Of a DNA stretch of 8,873 bases, positions 1-5,356 are shown piece by piece; positions within the stretch are counted from its first letter, which is position 1; each line of letters starts with the position of its first letter. Source of the stretch: Candidatus Omnitrophota bacterium (GTDB lineage: Bacteria > Omnitrophota > Gorgyraeia > Gygaellales > Profunditerraquicolaceae); NCBI GenBank assembly GCA_026387255.1, contig JAPLMA010000093.1, positions 1 through 8,873 on the forward strand, read 5' to 3'. The notes beneath the pieces are model-generated. The model had not been told where the DNA came from, searched no databases, and saw only the letters and a list, made by a program, of their open reading frames with translations. The position numbers were made by a program, and so were the translations under genes.

Positions 1-39
1 TGGGTATTTTCTCGCCCTGACGCGCTGCGAAAACACCCA
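1..39. repeat. Imperfect inverted repeat at the left edge
   Basis: The arms TGGGTATTTTC (1-11) and GAAAACACCCA (29-39) are complementary except for one A/C mismatch. After a two-base bulge, GC at 14-15 can pair with GC at 27-28, leaving an 11-base loop. It could be a terminator stem for an unseen upstream gene, although no T-run follows, or an outer part of the repeat element that continues to about 108. The window edge prevents a choice. Confidence 0.4.
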
Positions 40-60
40 AGCCGCCCGTAAAGAAAAACA

Positions 61-92
61 CGGGGACGGTTCTCTTAAGAGAACCGTCCCCG
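61..92. repeat. Perfect 32-bp palindrome (REP-like)
   Basis: Every base from 61 to 76 pairs with 92 to 77, with arm CGGGGACGGTTCTCTT. The centre contains CTTAAG, so as single-stranded DNA or RNA it would form a long hairpin with a minimal loop. No T-run follows, so an intrinsic terminator is unlikely. Perfect GC-rich palindromes of this kind between genes are typical of REP elements mobilised by REP-associated tyrosine transposases; that origin is inferred, since only one copy and no transposase are visible here. Confidence 0.8.
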
Positions 93-108
93 GGATTCTC
101 GGGATTTT
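91..108 (+). repeat. Tandem 9-mer, two copies
   Basis: CGGGATTCT (91-99) is followed directly by CGGGATTTT (100-108), with one difference. It fills the space between the palindrome and the first start codon and leaves no room for a recognisable Shine-Dalgarno. It is probably the flank of the palindromic element. Confidence 0.5.
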
Positions 109-111
109 CTA

Positions 112-465
112 ATGAAAAAATGCCCGTTTTGCGCGGAAGAAATTCAGGATGAAGCGATAAAATGTAAACATTGCGGTGAGTTCTTAAAGAAAAAGAATAA
201 AGCCCTAAATTGTCTGTTTGGTTGCCTGATTGCTTTAGTGGTTTTTGTTTTATTAAGCGGCGTTTTTATTTATCTTGTTTCTTTTGCGTTTAATGCTTTA
301 ATGTATAAAATGATGGTTTGGCAGGGGAATCTGCCGCATTTTAATTTACCTTTTACTCCTCATGATGCGCAGGTGATGTTTAATGATCTAGGGGAAGGAT
401 TTCGAAGCTTTAAAGAGTTTTTGAGTAATGATTCATTAAGAGATTATCAAAGAATTACTTTCTAA
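112..465 (+). CDS. Small membrane protein with N-terminal zinc ribbon
   Basis: 117 residues. The N-terminus is a compact zinc ribbon with two CxxC pairs, C4/C7 and C18/C21, in the widespread KKCPFCAEEI...CKHCGE style, followed by a lysine-rich stretch (25-30). Residues about 33-64 are strongly hydrophobic and form one long or two short membrane segments. The remaining 50 residues are polar with no motif I recognise. The ribbon probably faces the cytoplasm and the tail may lie outside. The start is the ATG directly before the ribbon; no Shine-Dalgarno precedes it. It is only 4 nt from trpB, so it is probably co-transcribed, but nothing in it indicates a role in tryptophan synthesis. Function unknown. 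Confidence 0.8.
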   Translation: MKKCPFCAEEIQDEAIKCKHCGEFLKKKNKALNCLFGCLIALVVFVLLSGVFIYLVSFAFNALMYKMMVWQGNLPHFNLPFTPHDAQVMFNDLGEGFRSFKEFLSNDSLRDYQRITF

Positions 466-469
466 AAAA

Positions 470-1645
470 ATGAAAAATAAACTACCGGATAAAAGCGGGC
501 ATTTTGGTTCTTTCGGGGGAAGATTTGTCCCGGAGACGTTGATTTATGCCCTGGATGAATTAGAAAATGAGTATTCTAAAGCAAGGAAAGATAAAAAATT
601 TGCTCAGGAACTTGGCCTTTATCTTCGTGACTACGCCGGCCGGCCAACACCGTTATATTTAGCTAAAAACTTAAGCCAATATTTAGGAATAAAAAAGATT
701 TATCTAAAACGGGAAGATCTTTTACATACCGGCGCGCATAAAATCAACAATACATTAGGCCAGGTGCTTTTAGCGGTGCGCATGGGTAAAAAGAGGTTAA
801 TTGCCGAGACTGGGGCAGGCCAGCATGGGGTGGCTACGGCTACCGTGGCGGCTTTATTTGGGTTGAGCTGTGATATCTATATGGGAGAAGAAGACATTCA
901 TCGCCAGGCTTTAAATGTAATGCGCATGAAATTGTTGGGGGCGAATGTTATTAGTGTTAAAAGCGGGACTCAAACTTTAAAAGATGCGATGACGCAAGCT
1001 TTGCGGGATTGGGTAACTAATGTGCGCAATACGCATTATGTTATTGGTACAGTTGCCGGTCCGCATCCGTATCCTGAAATGGTGCGTAATTTTCAAAGCG
1101 TGATTGGAGTCGAGGCGAGAGCACAGATATTAAAGAAAGAAAAACGCCTGCCGGACTATTTGGTCGCTTGTGTCGGCGGCGGCAGTAATGCTATTGGTTT
1201 ATTCCATCCTTTTTTTAATGATTTAAATGTAAAAATGATCGGCGTGGAAGCTGCCGGGTTAGGCCTGGCTTCGGGTAAGCATTCCGCTAGTTTAGGTTGT
1301 GGCTCAACCGGAGTTTTACATGGCTCTAAGTCAAAAATTTTGGAGGATAAATTTGGCCAGATTAAAAATGCGCATTCTATTGCCGCCGGACTAGATTATC
1401 CGGGGGTCGGGCCAGAGCACGCTTATTATCAGCAAATAAAGCGGGCTAATTACGTGGCGATTACCGATAAAGAAGCTCGCGAAGGATTTAAATTATTATC
1501 TTTGGTGGAAGGGATTATTCCCGCCTTGGAATCTGCGCATGCGATCGCCTATTTAAAAAAAGCCAAGAAATCGATTAAGCAGGATGCTTTAGTTATTCTC
1601 TGCCTCTCCGGAAGAGGGGATAAGGATTTACATGAATCGCATTGA
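470..1645 (+). CDS. trpB: Tryptophan synthase beta chain
   Basis: PLP enzyme that condenses indole with L-serine to give L-tryptophan, the last step of the pathway, in a cytoplasmic alpha2-beta2 complex with TrpA. 391 residues, the normal length. Visible signatures: N-terminal FGSFGGRFVPE; HKINNTLGQ with the PLP-binding lysine at K91; catalytic glutamate E113 in AETGAGQHG; phosphate-cradle loop GGGSN at 236-240; and CLSGRGDKD near the end with S380 in the place of the pyridine-nitrogen serine. All key residues are intact. This is the TrpA-partnered TrpB1 type. The start is ATG after an A-rich leader with no clear Shine-Dalgarno. The 3' end overlaps trpA by 14 nt, typical of translational coupling for 1:1 subunits. 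Confidence 0.98.
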   Translation: MKNKLPDKSGHFGSFGGRFVPETLIYALDELENEYSKARKDKKFAQELGLYLRDYAGRPTPLYLAKNLSQYLGIKKIYLKREDLLHTGAHKINNTLGQVLLAVRMGKKRLIAETGAGQHGVATATVAALFGLSCDIYMGEEDIHRQALNVMRMKLLGANVISVKSGTQTLKDAMTQALRDWVTNVRNTHYVIGTVAGPHPYPEMVRNFQSVIGVEARAQILKKEKRLPDYLVACVGGGSNAIGLFHPFFNDLNVKMIGVEAAGLGLASGKHSASLGCGSTGVLHGSKSKILEDKFGQIKNAHSIAAGLDYPGVGPEHAYYQQIKRANYVAITDKEAREGFKLLSLVEGIIPALESAHAIAYLKKAKKSIKQDALVILCLSGRGDKDLHESH

Positions 1646-2420
1646 TAAAAAATTTATTCAACTAAAAAACCAGAACAAAAAAGCGTTCATTGCTTTTATT
1701 ACCGCAGGTTACCCGGATTTATCTACCACCGTAAAATTAGCCATTGAACTGGAGAAAAATGGAGTAGATATAATTGAACTGGGCGTGCCTTTTTCTGACC
1801 CCTTGGCTGATGGGCCAATGATTCAGGAGGCCTCAGGGTATTCTCTAAGCCAAGGAACTAACCTGGTTAAGATTTTAGATTTAGTGAAGCGATTGCGTAA
1901 GACTACCCGCCTGCCGATATGCCTGATGACTTATTATAATCCGGTTTTTTGTTTTGGAGAAAAATCTTTTGTGGATAAAGCTGTCGCGGCCGGGGTAGAT
2001 GGAGTAATTATTCCGGATTTGCCATGCGAAGAAGCAAAAGAGTTTAGGCATTATGCTAACCAAAAAGGTTTAGTCAATATTTGTTTTATTAGCCCAACTA
2101 GCTCTGCGGCGCGGATCAAGGCGATATTAAAAGTTGCCCGTGGTTTTATTTATTATGTTTCTTTGACCGGAGTAACCGGCACTCGCAAGAGCCTGGATGC
2201 GGATTTAAGAATCAAGCTGTCCGCAATTAAAAAATTAACCACTAAACCGGTTTGTGTCGGATTTGGTATATCTTGCGCTTGCCAAGTTAAAGCAGTGCGT
2301 AAGTTTTCTGATGGAGTAATTGTTGGCAGCGCAATTGTTACCAAGATTAAAGAAAATATGGGTAGGTGTAATTTAGTACAAAGAGTAGGCAGCTTTGTGG
2401 GCAGGCTAGCGGAGATTTGA
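1632..2420 (+). CDS. trpA: Tryptophan synthase alpha chain
   Basis: Cleaves indole-3-glycerol phosphate to indole and glyceraldehyde-3-phosphate; indole then passes through the tunnel to TrpB. 262 residues, a TIM barrel of usual length. The catalytic pair falls at the classic positions, E49 in IELGVPFSDP and D60 in PLADGP. The substrate-loop motif SLTGVTGTR and the phosphate-binding ends GFGIS and GVIVGSAIV are present. The start ATG lies inside the end of trpB, with AAGG at 1622-1625 as a plausible ribosome site 6 nt upstream. The gene is followed after 3 nt by an unrelated M16 peptidase, and no other trp genes appear to the right. Confidence 0.98.
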   Translation: MNRIDKKFIQLKNQNKKAFIAFITAGYPDLSTTVKLAIELEKNGVDIIELGVPFSDPLADGPMIQEASGYSLSQGTNLVKILDLVKRLRKTTRLPICLMTYYNPVFCFGEKSFVDKAVAAGVDGVIIPDLPCEEAKEFRHYANQKGLVNICFISPTSSAARIKAILKVARGFIYYVSLTGVTGTRKSLDADLRIKLSAIKKLTTKPVCVGFGISCACQVKAVRKFSDGVIVGSAIVTKIKENMGRCNLVQRVGSFVGRLAEI

Positions 2421-2423
2421 GTA

Positions 2424-3692
2424 ATGTATAAAAGGCATAAGTTAAATAATGGTTTAAGAATAATCACTAAGCGCTCAAGCAGCGTGCAATCTGTATCTTT
2501 GGGGATCTGGATTAATATCGGCAGTCGTTATGAGAACTTTGAGCAAAAAGGTATTTCGCATTTCCTGGAGCACTTGCTTTTTAAGGGCAGTAAAAAATAC
2601 TCTTGCCGCGCGATCAAGGAATCAATCGAAGGAGTAGGCGGCGCGTTAAATGGTTTTACTTCTGAAGAGCACACCTGTTATTTGGTTAAGATTCCTCACC
2701 GCTATACGGCGAACGCTTTAGATATTTTATCGGACATGGTAATTAATCCGTGTTTGGCGCCTGCGGATATCGAAAAAGAGAAGACCGTGGTTTTGGAAGA
2801 ATTAAAAATGTACCGGGATCTTCCGCAAAGCTATTGTCTGGAATTGCTGGATGAACTGCTTTGGCCAAATCAAGCTTTGGGTTCACCGGTAATTGGGACA
2901 ATGGAAACCGTAAATAATATTAGTCGAAATGTTTTAAAAACTTTTCAAACAAATCATTATACTCCGGCGAATATTGTGATTAGCGCGGCAGGATTACTGG
3001 ATGATGATTTATTGGTAAAAAAAGTTTCGGCTATTTTTTCACCGCTGCAGAGCACCAAATTAAATGCCTTTCTTAAAGCTCAACAAGCTCAAGTTAAGCC
3101 GCAGCTAAAGATTTTTCACAAAGATACTGAGCAGACCCACATGGCTTTAGGTTTCCATGCTTTAAAGCGGGATCATCCTTTAAAGCATGCCCAAGCAATC
3201 TTGCATATAATTTTAGGCGCGAATATGTCTAGCCGGCTTTTTAATGAAGTCCGGGAAAAAAGAGGGTTAGCTTATGAGATTGGCACCGGGCTAAAACGTT
3301 ATTCCGACACTGGAGTATTTTTAGTACACGCGGGGATCGATAATCGCAAGGTCACCGATTGCCTGGAGTTAATTTTTCAAGAGCTGGGTAGGACTAAAAA
3401 ATCTTATCTGACTAAAGATGAGTTTAAACGGGCAAAGGAGTTTTACCTTGGGCAATTGAGTTTGGCGTTAGAAGATACGATGGAGTATATGCTTTGGATG
3501 GGGGAGAGTGTTGCCTGTTTAGACAAAGTGTATTCTTTGGAGCAGATCATTAAAGAGGTAGATAAGGTTTCTTTGGAGGATGTGAGAGTGGTGGCCAGGG
3601 GAATATTCGAGAATGAAATTATTAATCTTGCTTTGATCGGGCCGTTGGAAAAAAGCGAAAAACAGATTTACGGCAAACTGAATTTAGGATAA
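2424..3692 (+). CDS. M16 family zinc metallopeptidase (processing-peptidase-like)
   Basis: 422 residues, the size of single-unit bacterial M16B peptidases such as Bacillus YmxG/MlpA. The inverted zinc motif HFLEH gives ligands H46 and H50 with catalytic E49. The third ligand is the glutamate about 76 residues on, E126 in VVLEELKMY. The second half carries the REKRGLAYEIGTG signature whose Arg/Tyr complete the active site from the C-terminal half. There is no signal peptide, so it is probably cytoplasmic. The exact substrate is unknown; members degrade or trim unfolded peptides. Start: ATG with GGAG at 2411-2414, 9 nt upstream, inside the end of trpA. The downstream gene starts 2 nt after its stop, so it sits in the middle of the operon. 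Confidence 0.93.
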   Translation: MYKRHKLNNGLRIITKRSSSVQSVSLGIWINIGSRYENFEQKGISHFLEHLLFKGSKKYSCRAIKESIEGVGGALNGFTSEEHTCYLVKIPHRYTANALDILSDMVINPCLAPADIEKEKTVVLEELKMYRDLPQSYCLELLDELLWPNQALGSPVIGTMETVNNISRNVLKTFQTNHYTPANIVISAAGLLDDDLLVKKVSAIFSPLQSTKLNAFLKAQQAQVKPQLKIFHKDTEQTHMALGFHALKRDHPLKHAQAILHIILGANMSSRLFNEVREKRGLAYEIGTGLKRYSDTGVFLVHAGIDNRKVTDCLELIFQELGRTKKSYLTKDEFKRAKEFYLGQLSLALEDTMEYMLWMGESVACLDKVYSLEQIIKEVDKVSLEDVRVVARGIFENEIINLALIGPLEKSEKQIYGKLNLG

Positions 3693-3694
3693 AG

Positions 3695-4696
3695 ATGATT
3701 ATCTTTTTGATTATATTAATTTTAGCGGTTATTTCTTTTTTCTTTTCGGCATCCGAGACTGCGATTATCGGATTAAGCAGGATCCGGCTGCGCCATATGT
3801 TGCAGCAGGGGGTTAAGCACGCCCAGAGTGTCGGGCGGTTAGTGGTTAAATTGGACAAGGTAATCGCGGCCATACTGATCGGCAATAATCTGGTGAATAT
3901 TGCTGTCTCATCGATTGTCACCGGGATATTCGTCCAGGTTTATGGGTATCGTTGGGGGGTAGTAGTCTCTACTTTTGTAACGACTTTATTTTTACTCATT
4001 TTCTGCGAAGTGACTCCTAAAATACTTGCCGCTAAGCACGCCGAAAAGGTTTCTCTATTTACTGCGCCATTGATGGAGGTGGCACTTGTAATTTTAAAAC
4101 CTTTTATCTTATTTTTTATCGGGATCAGTAATTTTATTTTAAAAATATTTAAAGTGGGTCCAGCCAAAAGATCGCCTTTGATCACGGTAGAAGAATTGAA
4201 AACCATGATTGAGATGGGGCAGGAAGAAGGGGTTTTAACTGAACAGGAGCGTAAGATGCTTCATCGTATCTTTGAATTTGGAGATACGAAACTTGCCGAT
4301 GTTATGGTTTCTAAGGATAAAATTATTGCGGTAAACATTAATATTAATTCTGATGATTTGTTGAATATTTTCGTGGAAGAAGGCCATGCCCGGCTTCCGG
4401 TATATAGCGGAAGCCGGGATAATATCGTGGGCATAGTTTATGCCCATGATCTTTTGTATATCATGCGTGAGAAAGGTTTATTTTTATTGCCAGACTTGCT
4501 CCACGGGGCTTGTTTTGTAACCGGTTCAATGCGGGTGAGTGAAATGCTCAGGAAGTTTCAGGCCGAGAAGATACAGATCGCCATTATCGTGGATAAGAAT
4601 AAGTTGGCTTTAGGTCTAGTTACTTTAGAGGATTTGCTGGAAGAAATTGTCGGTGAAATAGAAGAAAAGCATCCGATGAAAGGAAGGCATATTTAG
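3695..4696 (+). CDS. CNNM/DUF21 membrane protein with CBS pair, short form
   Basis: 333 residues. Residues 1-150 form the CNNM (DUF21) transmembrane domain, with about four hydrophobic segments (1-18, 56-80, 87-110, 125-151). It shows the family marks SASETAIIGLSR (18-29), GNNLVNI (63-69) and EVTPK (105-109). A charged linker with EEGVLTEQERKML leads into two CBS domains (about 198-258 and 265-322), which usually bind adenine nucleotides and gate transport. Relatives (CorC, YugS, CNNM) are tied to Mg2+ or Na+ export. The C-terminal CorC/HlyC domain of about 80 residues is missing: the protein ends 11 residues after EEIVGEI. Start: ATG with AGGA at 3686-3689, overlapping the preceding stop. 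Ion specificity cannot be read from the sequence. Confidence 0.9.
   Translation: MIIFLIILILAVISFFFSASETAIIGLSRIRLRHMLQQGVKHAQSVGRLVVKLDKVIAAILIGNNLVNIAVSSIVTGIFVQVYGYRWGVVVSTFVTTLFLLIFCEVTPKILAAKHAEKVSLFTAPLMEVALVILKPFILFFIGISNFILKIFKVGPAKRSPLITVEELKTMIEMGQEEGVLTEQERKMLHRIFEFGDTKLADVMVSKDKIIAVNININSDDLLNIFVEEGHARLPVYSGSRDNIVGIVYAHDLLYIMREKGLFLLPDLLHGACFVTGSMRVSEMLRKFQAEKIQIAIIVDKNKLALGLVTLEDLLEEIVGEIEEKHPMKGRHI
4389..4418 (+). repeat. Strong hairpin inside the CBS-coding region
   Basis: An 11-bp perfect stem (CCCGGCTTCCG at 4389-4399 with its complement at 4408-4418) encloses an 8-base loop. It encodes the end of the CBS1 motif RLPVYSGSRDN. It is in-frame coding sequence, so the symmetry may be accidental; no T-run follows, so it is not a terminator. 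Confidence 0.5.
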
Positions 4697-4705
4697 AGCG
4701 AACTA

Positions 4706-4734
4706 TTGACATCAAAATTTTCCTATGTTAAAAT
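4706..4734 (+). promoter_or_regulatory. Sigma70-type promoter, near consensus, extended -10
   Basis: The -35 box TTGACA (4706-4711) matches consensus fully. After 17 nt comes TAAAAT (4729-4734), five of six to TATAAT, preceded by TG at 4726-4727 in the extended -10 position. Transcription should begin near 4741. It lies in the only sizeable gap between genes (4697-4779) and would drive the small zinc protein, rsfS, argS and recJ. Confidence 0.8.
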
Positions 4735-4765
4735 TAAAAATAATGAGTTTATGTATGTAACATAA

Positions 4766-4773
4766 AAAGGAGG
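4766..4773 (+). promoter_or_regulatory. Strong ribosome binding site
   Basis: AAAGGAGG, 6 nt before the ATG at 4780, is the best Shine-Dalgarno in the window. Together with the promoter it suggests that the 50-residue protein is highly expressed. Confidence 0.8.
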
Positions 4774-4779
4774 AAGCAA

Positions 4780-4932
4780 ATGGCAGAAACAGGATATTGC
4801 GTAAAATGTAAGGGGAAGAAATCAATGAAGGATGAACAGCAGGTTACTATGAAAAACGGCCGCGCAGCAATGAAAGGTAAATGTCCTGAATGCGGAACCG
4901 GGATGTACAAGATTTTAGGAAAAGCTAAGTAA
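4780..4932 (+). CDS. 50-residue four-cysteine zinc protein (DUF5679-like)
   Basis: A complete gene shorter than most gene finders' limits. It begins MAETGYCVKCKGKK and contains VTMKNGRAAMKGKCPECGTGMYKI. Two CxxC pairs, C7/C10 and C35/C38, make a single zinc-ribbon-like fold. The VTMKNGR..KGxCPxCGT core matches what I remember of the DUF5679 family, whose members occur alone or fused to DNA-acting proteins; the function is not established. The protein is lysine-rich, which fits nucleic-acid or ribosome contact, but that is inference. It has its own strong promoter and Shine-Dalgarno and ends 26 nt before the rsfS start, so the two are likely co-expressed. Confidence 0.88.
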   Translation: MAETGYCVKCKGKKSMKDEQQVTMKNGRAAMKGKCPECGTGMYKILGKAK

Positions 4933-4946
4933 TTACTCTAACGAAC

Positions 4947-4951
4947 AGGAG
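4947..4951 (+). promoter_or_regulatory. Shine-Dalgarno that decides the rsfS start
   Basis: AGGAG is followed by 7 nt and then ATA at 4959, in the rsfS frame. No ATG, GTG or TTG lies at the right distance, so this site points to ATA as the start. Confidence 0.7.
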
Positions 4952-4958
4952 TAAAAAA

Positions 4959-5327
4959 ATAAACTCAAAAACTTTAGCGCAACGTATTGCCTGGGTTGCC
5001 AAATCTAAAAAAGCCGAACAGGTTATTATTCTTGATGTTTCTAAGGTAGCCGGGTTTTGCGATTATTTTGTGATTGCCAGCGGCAATTCTTTAAGGCAGG
5101 CTAGTGCGATTGCCCAGGCAATTCAGGAAGATTTAGAAATTCAAAAAATAAAATCTCTCTCTAAGGTTTCTCCGAACGATGAGTCGGGCTGGATAGCCCT
5201 GGATTACGCTAGCGTAATCGCGCATGCGTTCTATAAACCGGTGAGAGAGTTTTATTCTTTAGAGGGGCTTTGGTCCGACGCCAAAAAAGTAAGGGTTGTT
5301 GCCCCTAAACGCGCTAAGCTTACCTAA
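4959..5327 (+). CDS. rsfS: Ribosomal silencing factor RsfS, apparent ATA start
   Basis: 122 residues from ATA. RsfS (RsfA/YbeB, DUF143) binds ribosomal protein L14 on the 50S subunit and blocks 30S joining during starvation. The family hallmarks are all there: LAQRIAWVAKSKKAEQVIILDVS, then FCDYFVIASGNSLRQASAIA, GWIALDYASVIAHAF and REFYSLEGLW. The conserved N-terminal half lies between 4959 and 5070 with no usual start codon. The first GTG, at 5070, would remove 37 residues, including the first strands and the CDYF motif up to its valine. The frame is closed upstream by TAA at 4926-4928. ATA at 4959, 7 nt after AGGAG, restores a normal length. Alternatives are a G-to-A change or base error in an original ATG. 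It lies between the small zinc protein and argS. Confidence 0.9.
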   Translation: MNSKTLAQRIAWVAKSKKAEQVIILDVSKVAGFCDYFVIASGNSLRQASAIAQAIQEDLEIQKIKSLSKVSPNDESGWIALDYASVIAHAFYKPVREFYSLEGLWSDAKKVRVVAPKRAKLT

Positions 5328-5356
5328 TTTTACACCCATCGCTACTTTAATTAAAA

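Larger units (their letters stand above)
2..112 (+). other. Open frame running in from the left edge, ending on the next ATG
   Basis: Reading from base 2, the frame stays open for 36 codons, passes through the palindrome (giving GDGSLKRTVPG), and stops at TAA 110-112, which shares its last base with the ATG of the next gene (TAATG). It may be the 3' end of an upstream gene extended by a repeat insertion, or chance. A second frame from base 1 stops at 49-51. Neither short peptide is one I recognise. In particular they do not look like the C-terminus of TrpF, the gene often found before trpB. Confidence 0.2.

Noticed and set aside
61..108. Palindrome as a rho-independent terminator or trp attenuator
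   Set aside because: No T-run follows the stem, no competing stems are visible, and no leader peptide with tandem Trp codons lies nearby.
2153..2467. 104-codon minus-strand open frame over the end of trpA
   Set aside because: It lies antisense to intact trpA motifs; the hydrophobic composition is a by-product of the opposite-strand codons.
3622..3921. 99-codon open frame on the minus strand across the M16/CNNM junction
   Set aside because: It lies opposite two genes with clear family motifs and its product has no recognisable domain; it is a shadow frame.
4751..4765. Mini frame ATG-TAT-GTA-ACA-TAA before the small zinc protein
   Set aside because: Four codons with no ribosome site; it coincides with the AU-rich hairpin and looks accidental.
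5070..5327. rsfS starting at GTG 5070
   Set aside because: It would delete the conserved N-terminal part and most of the CDYF motif, and no Shine-Dalgarno precedes it.
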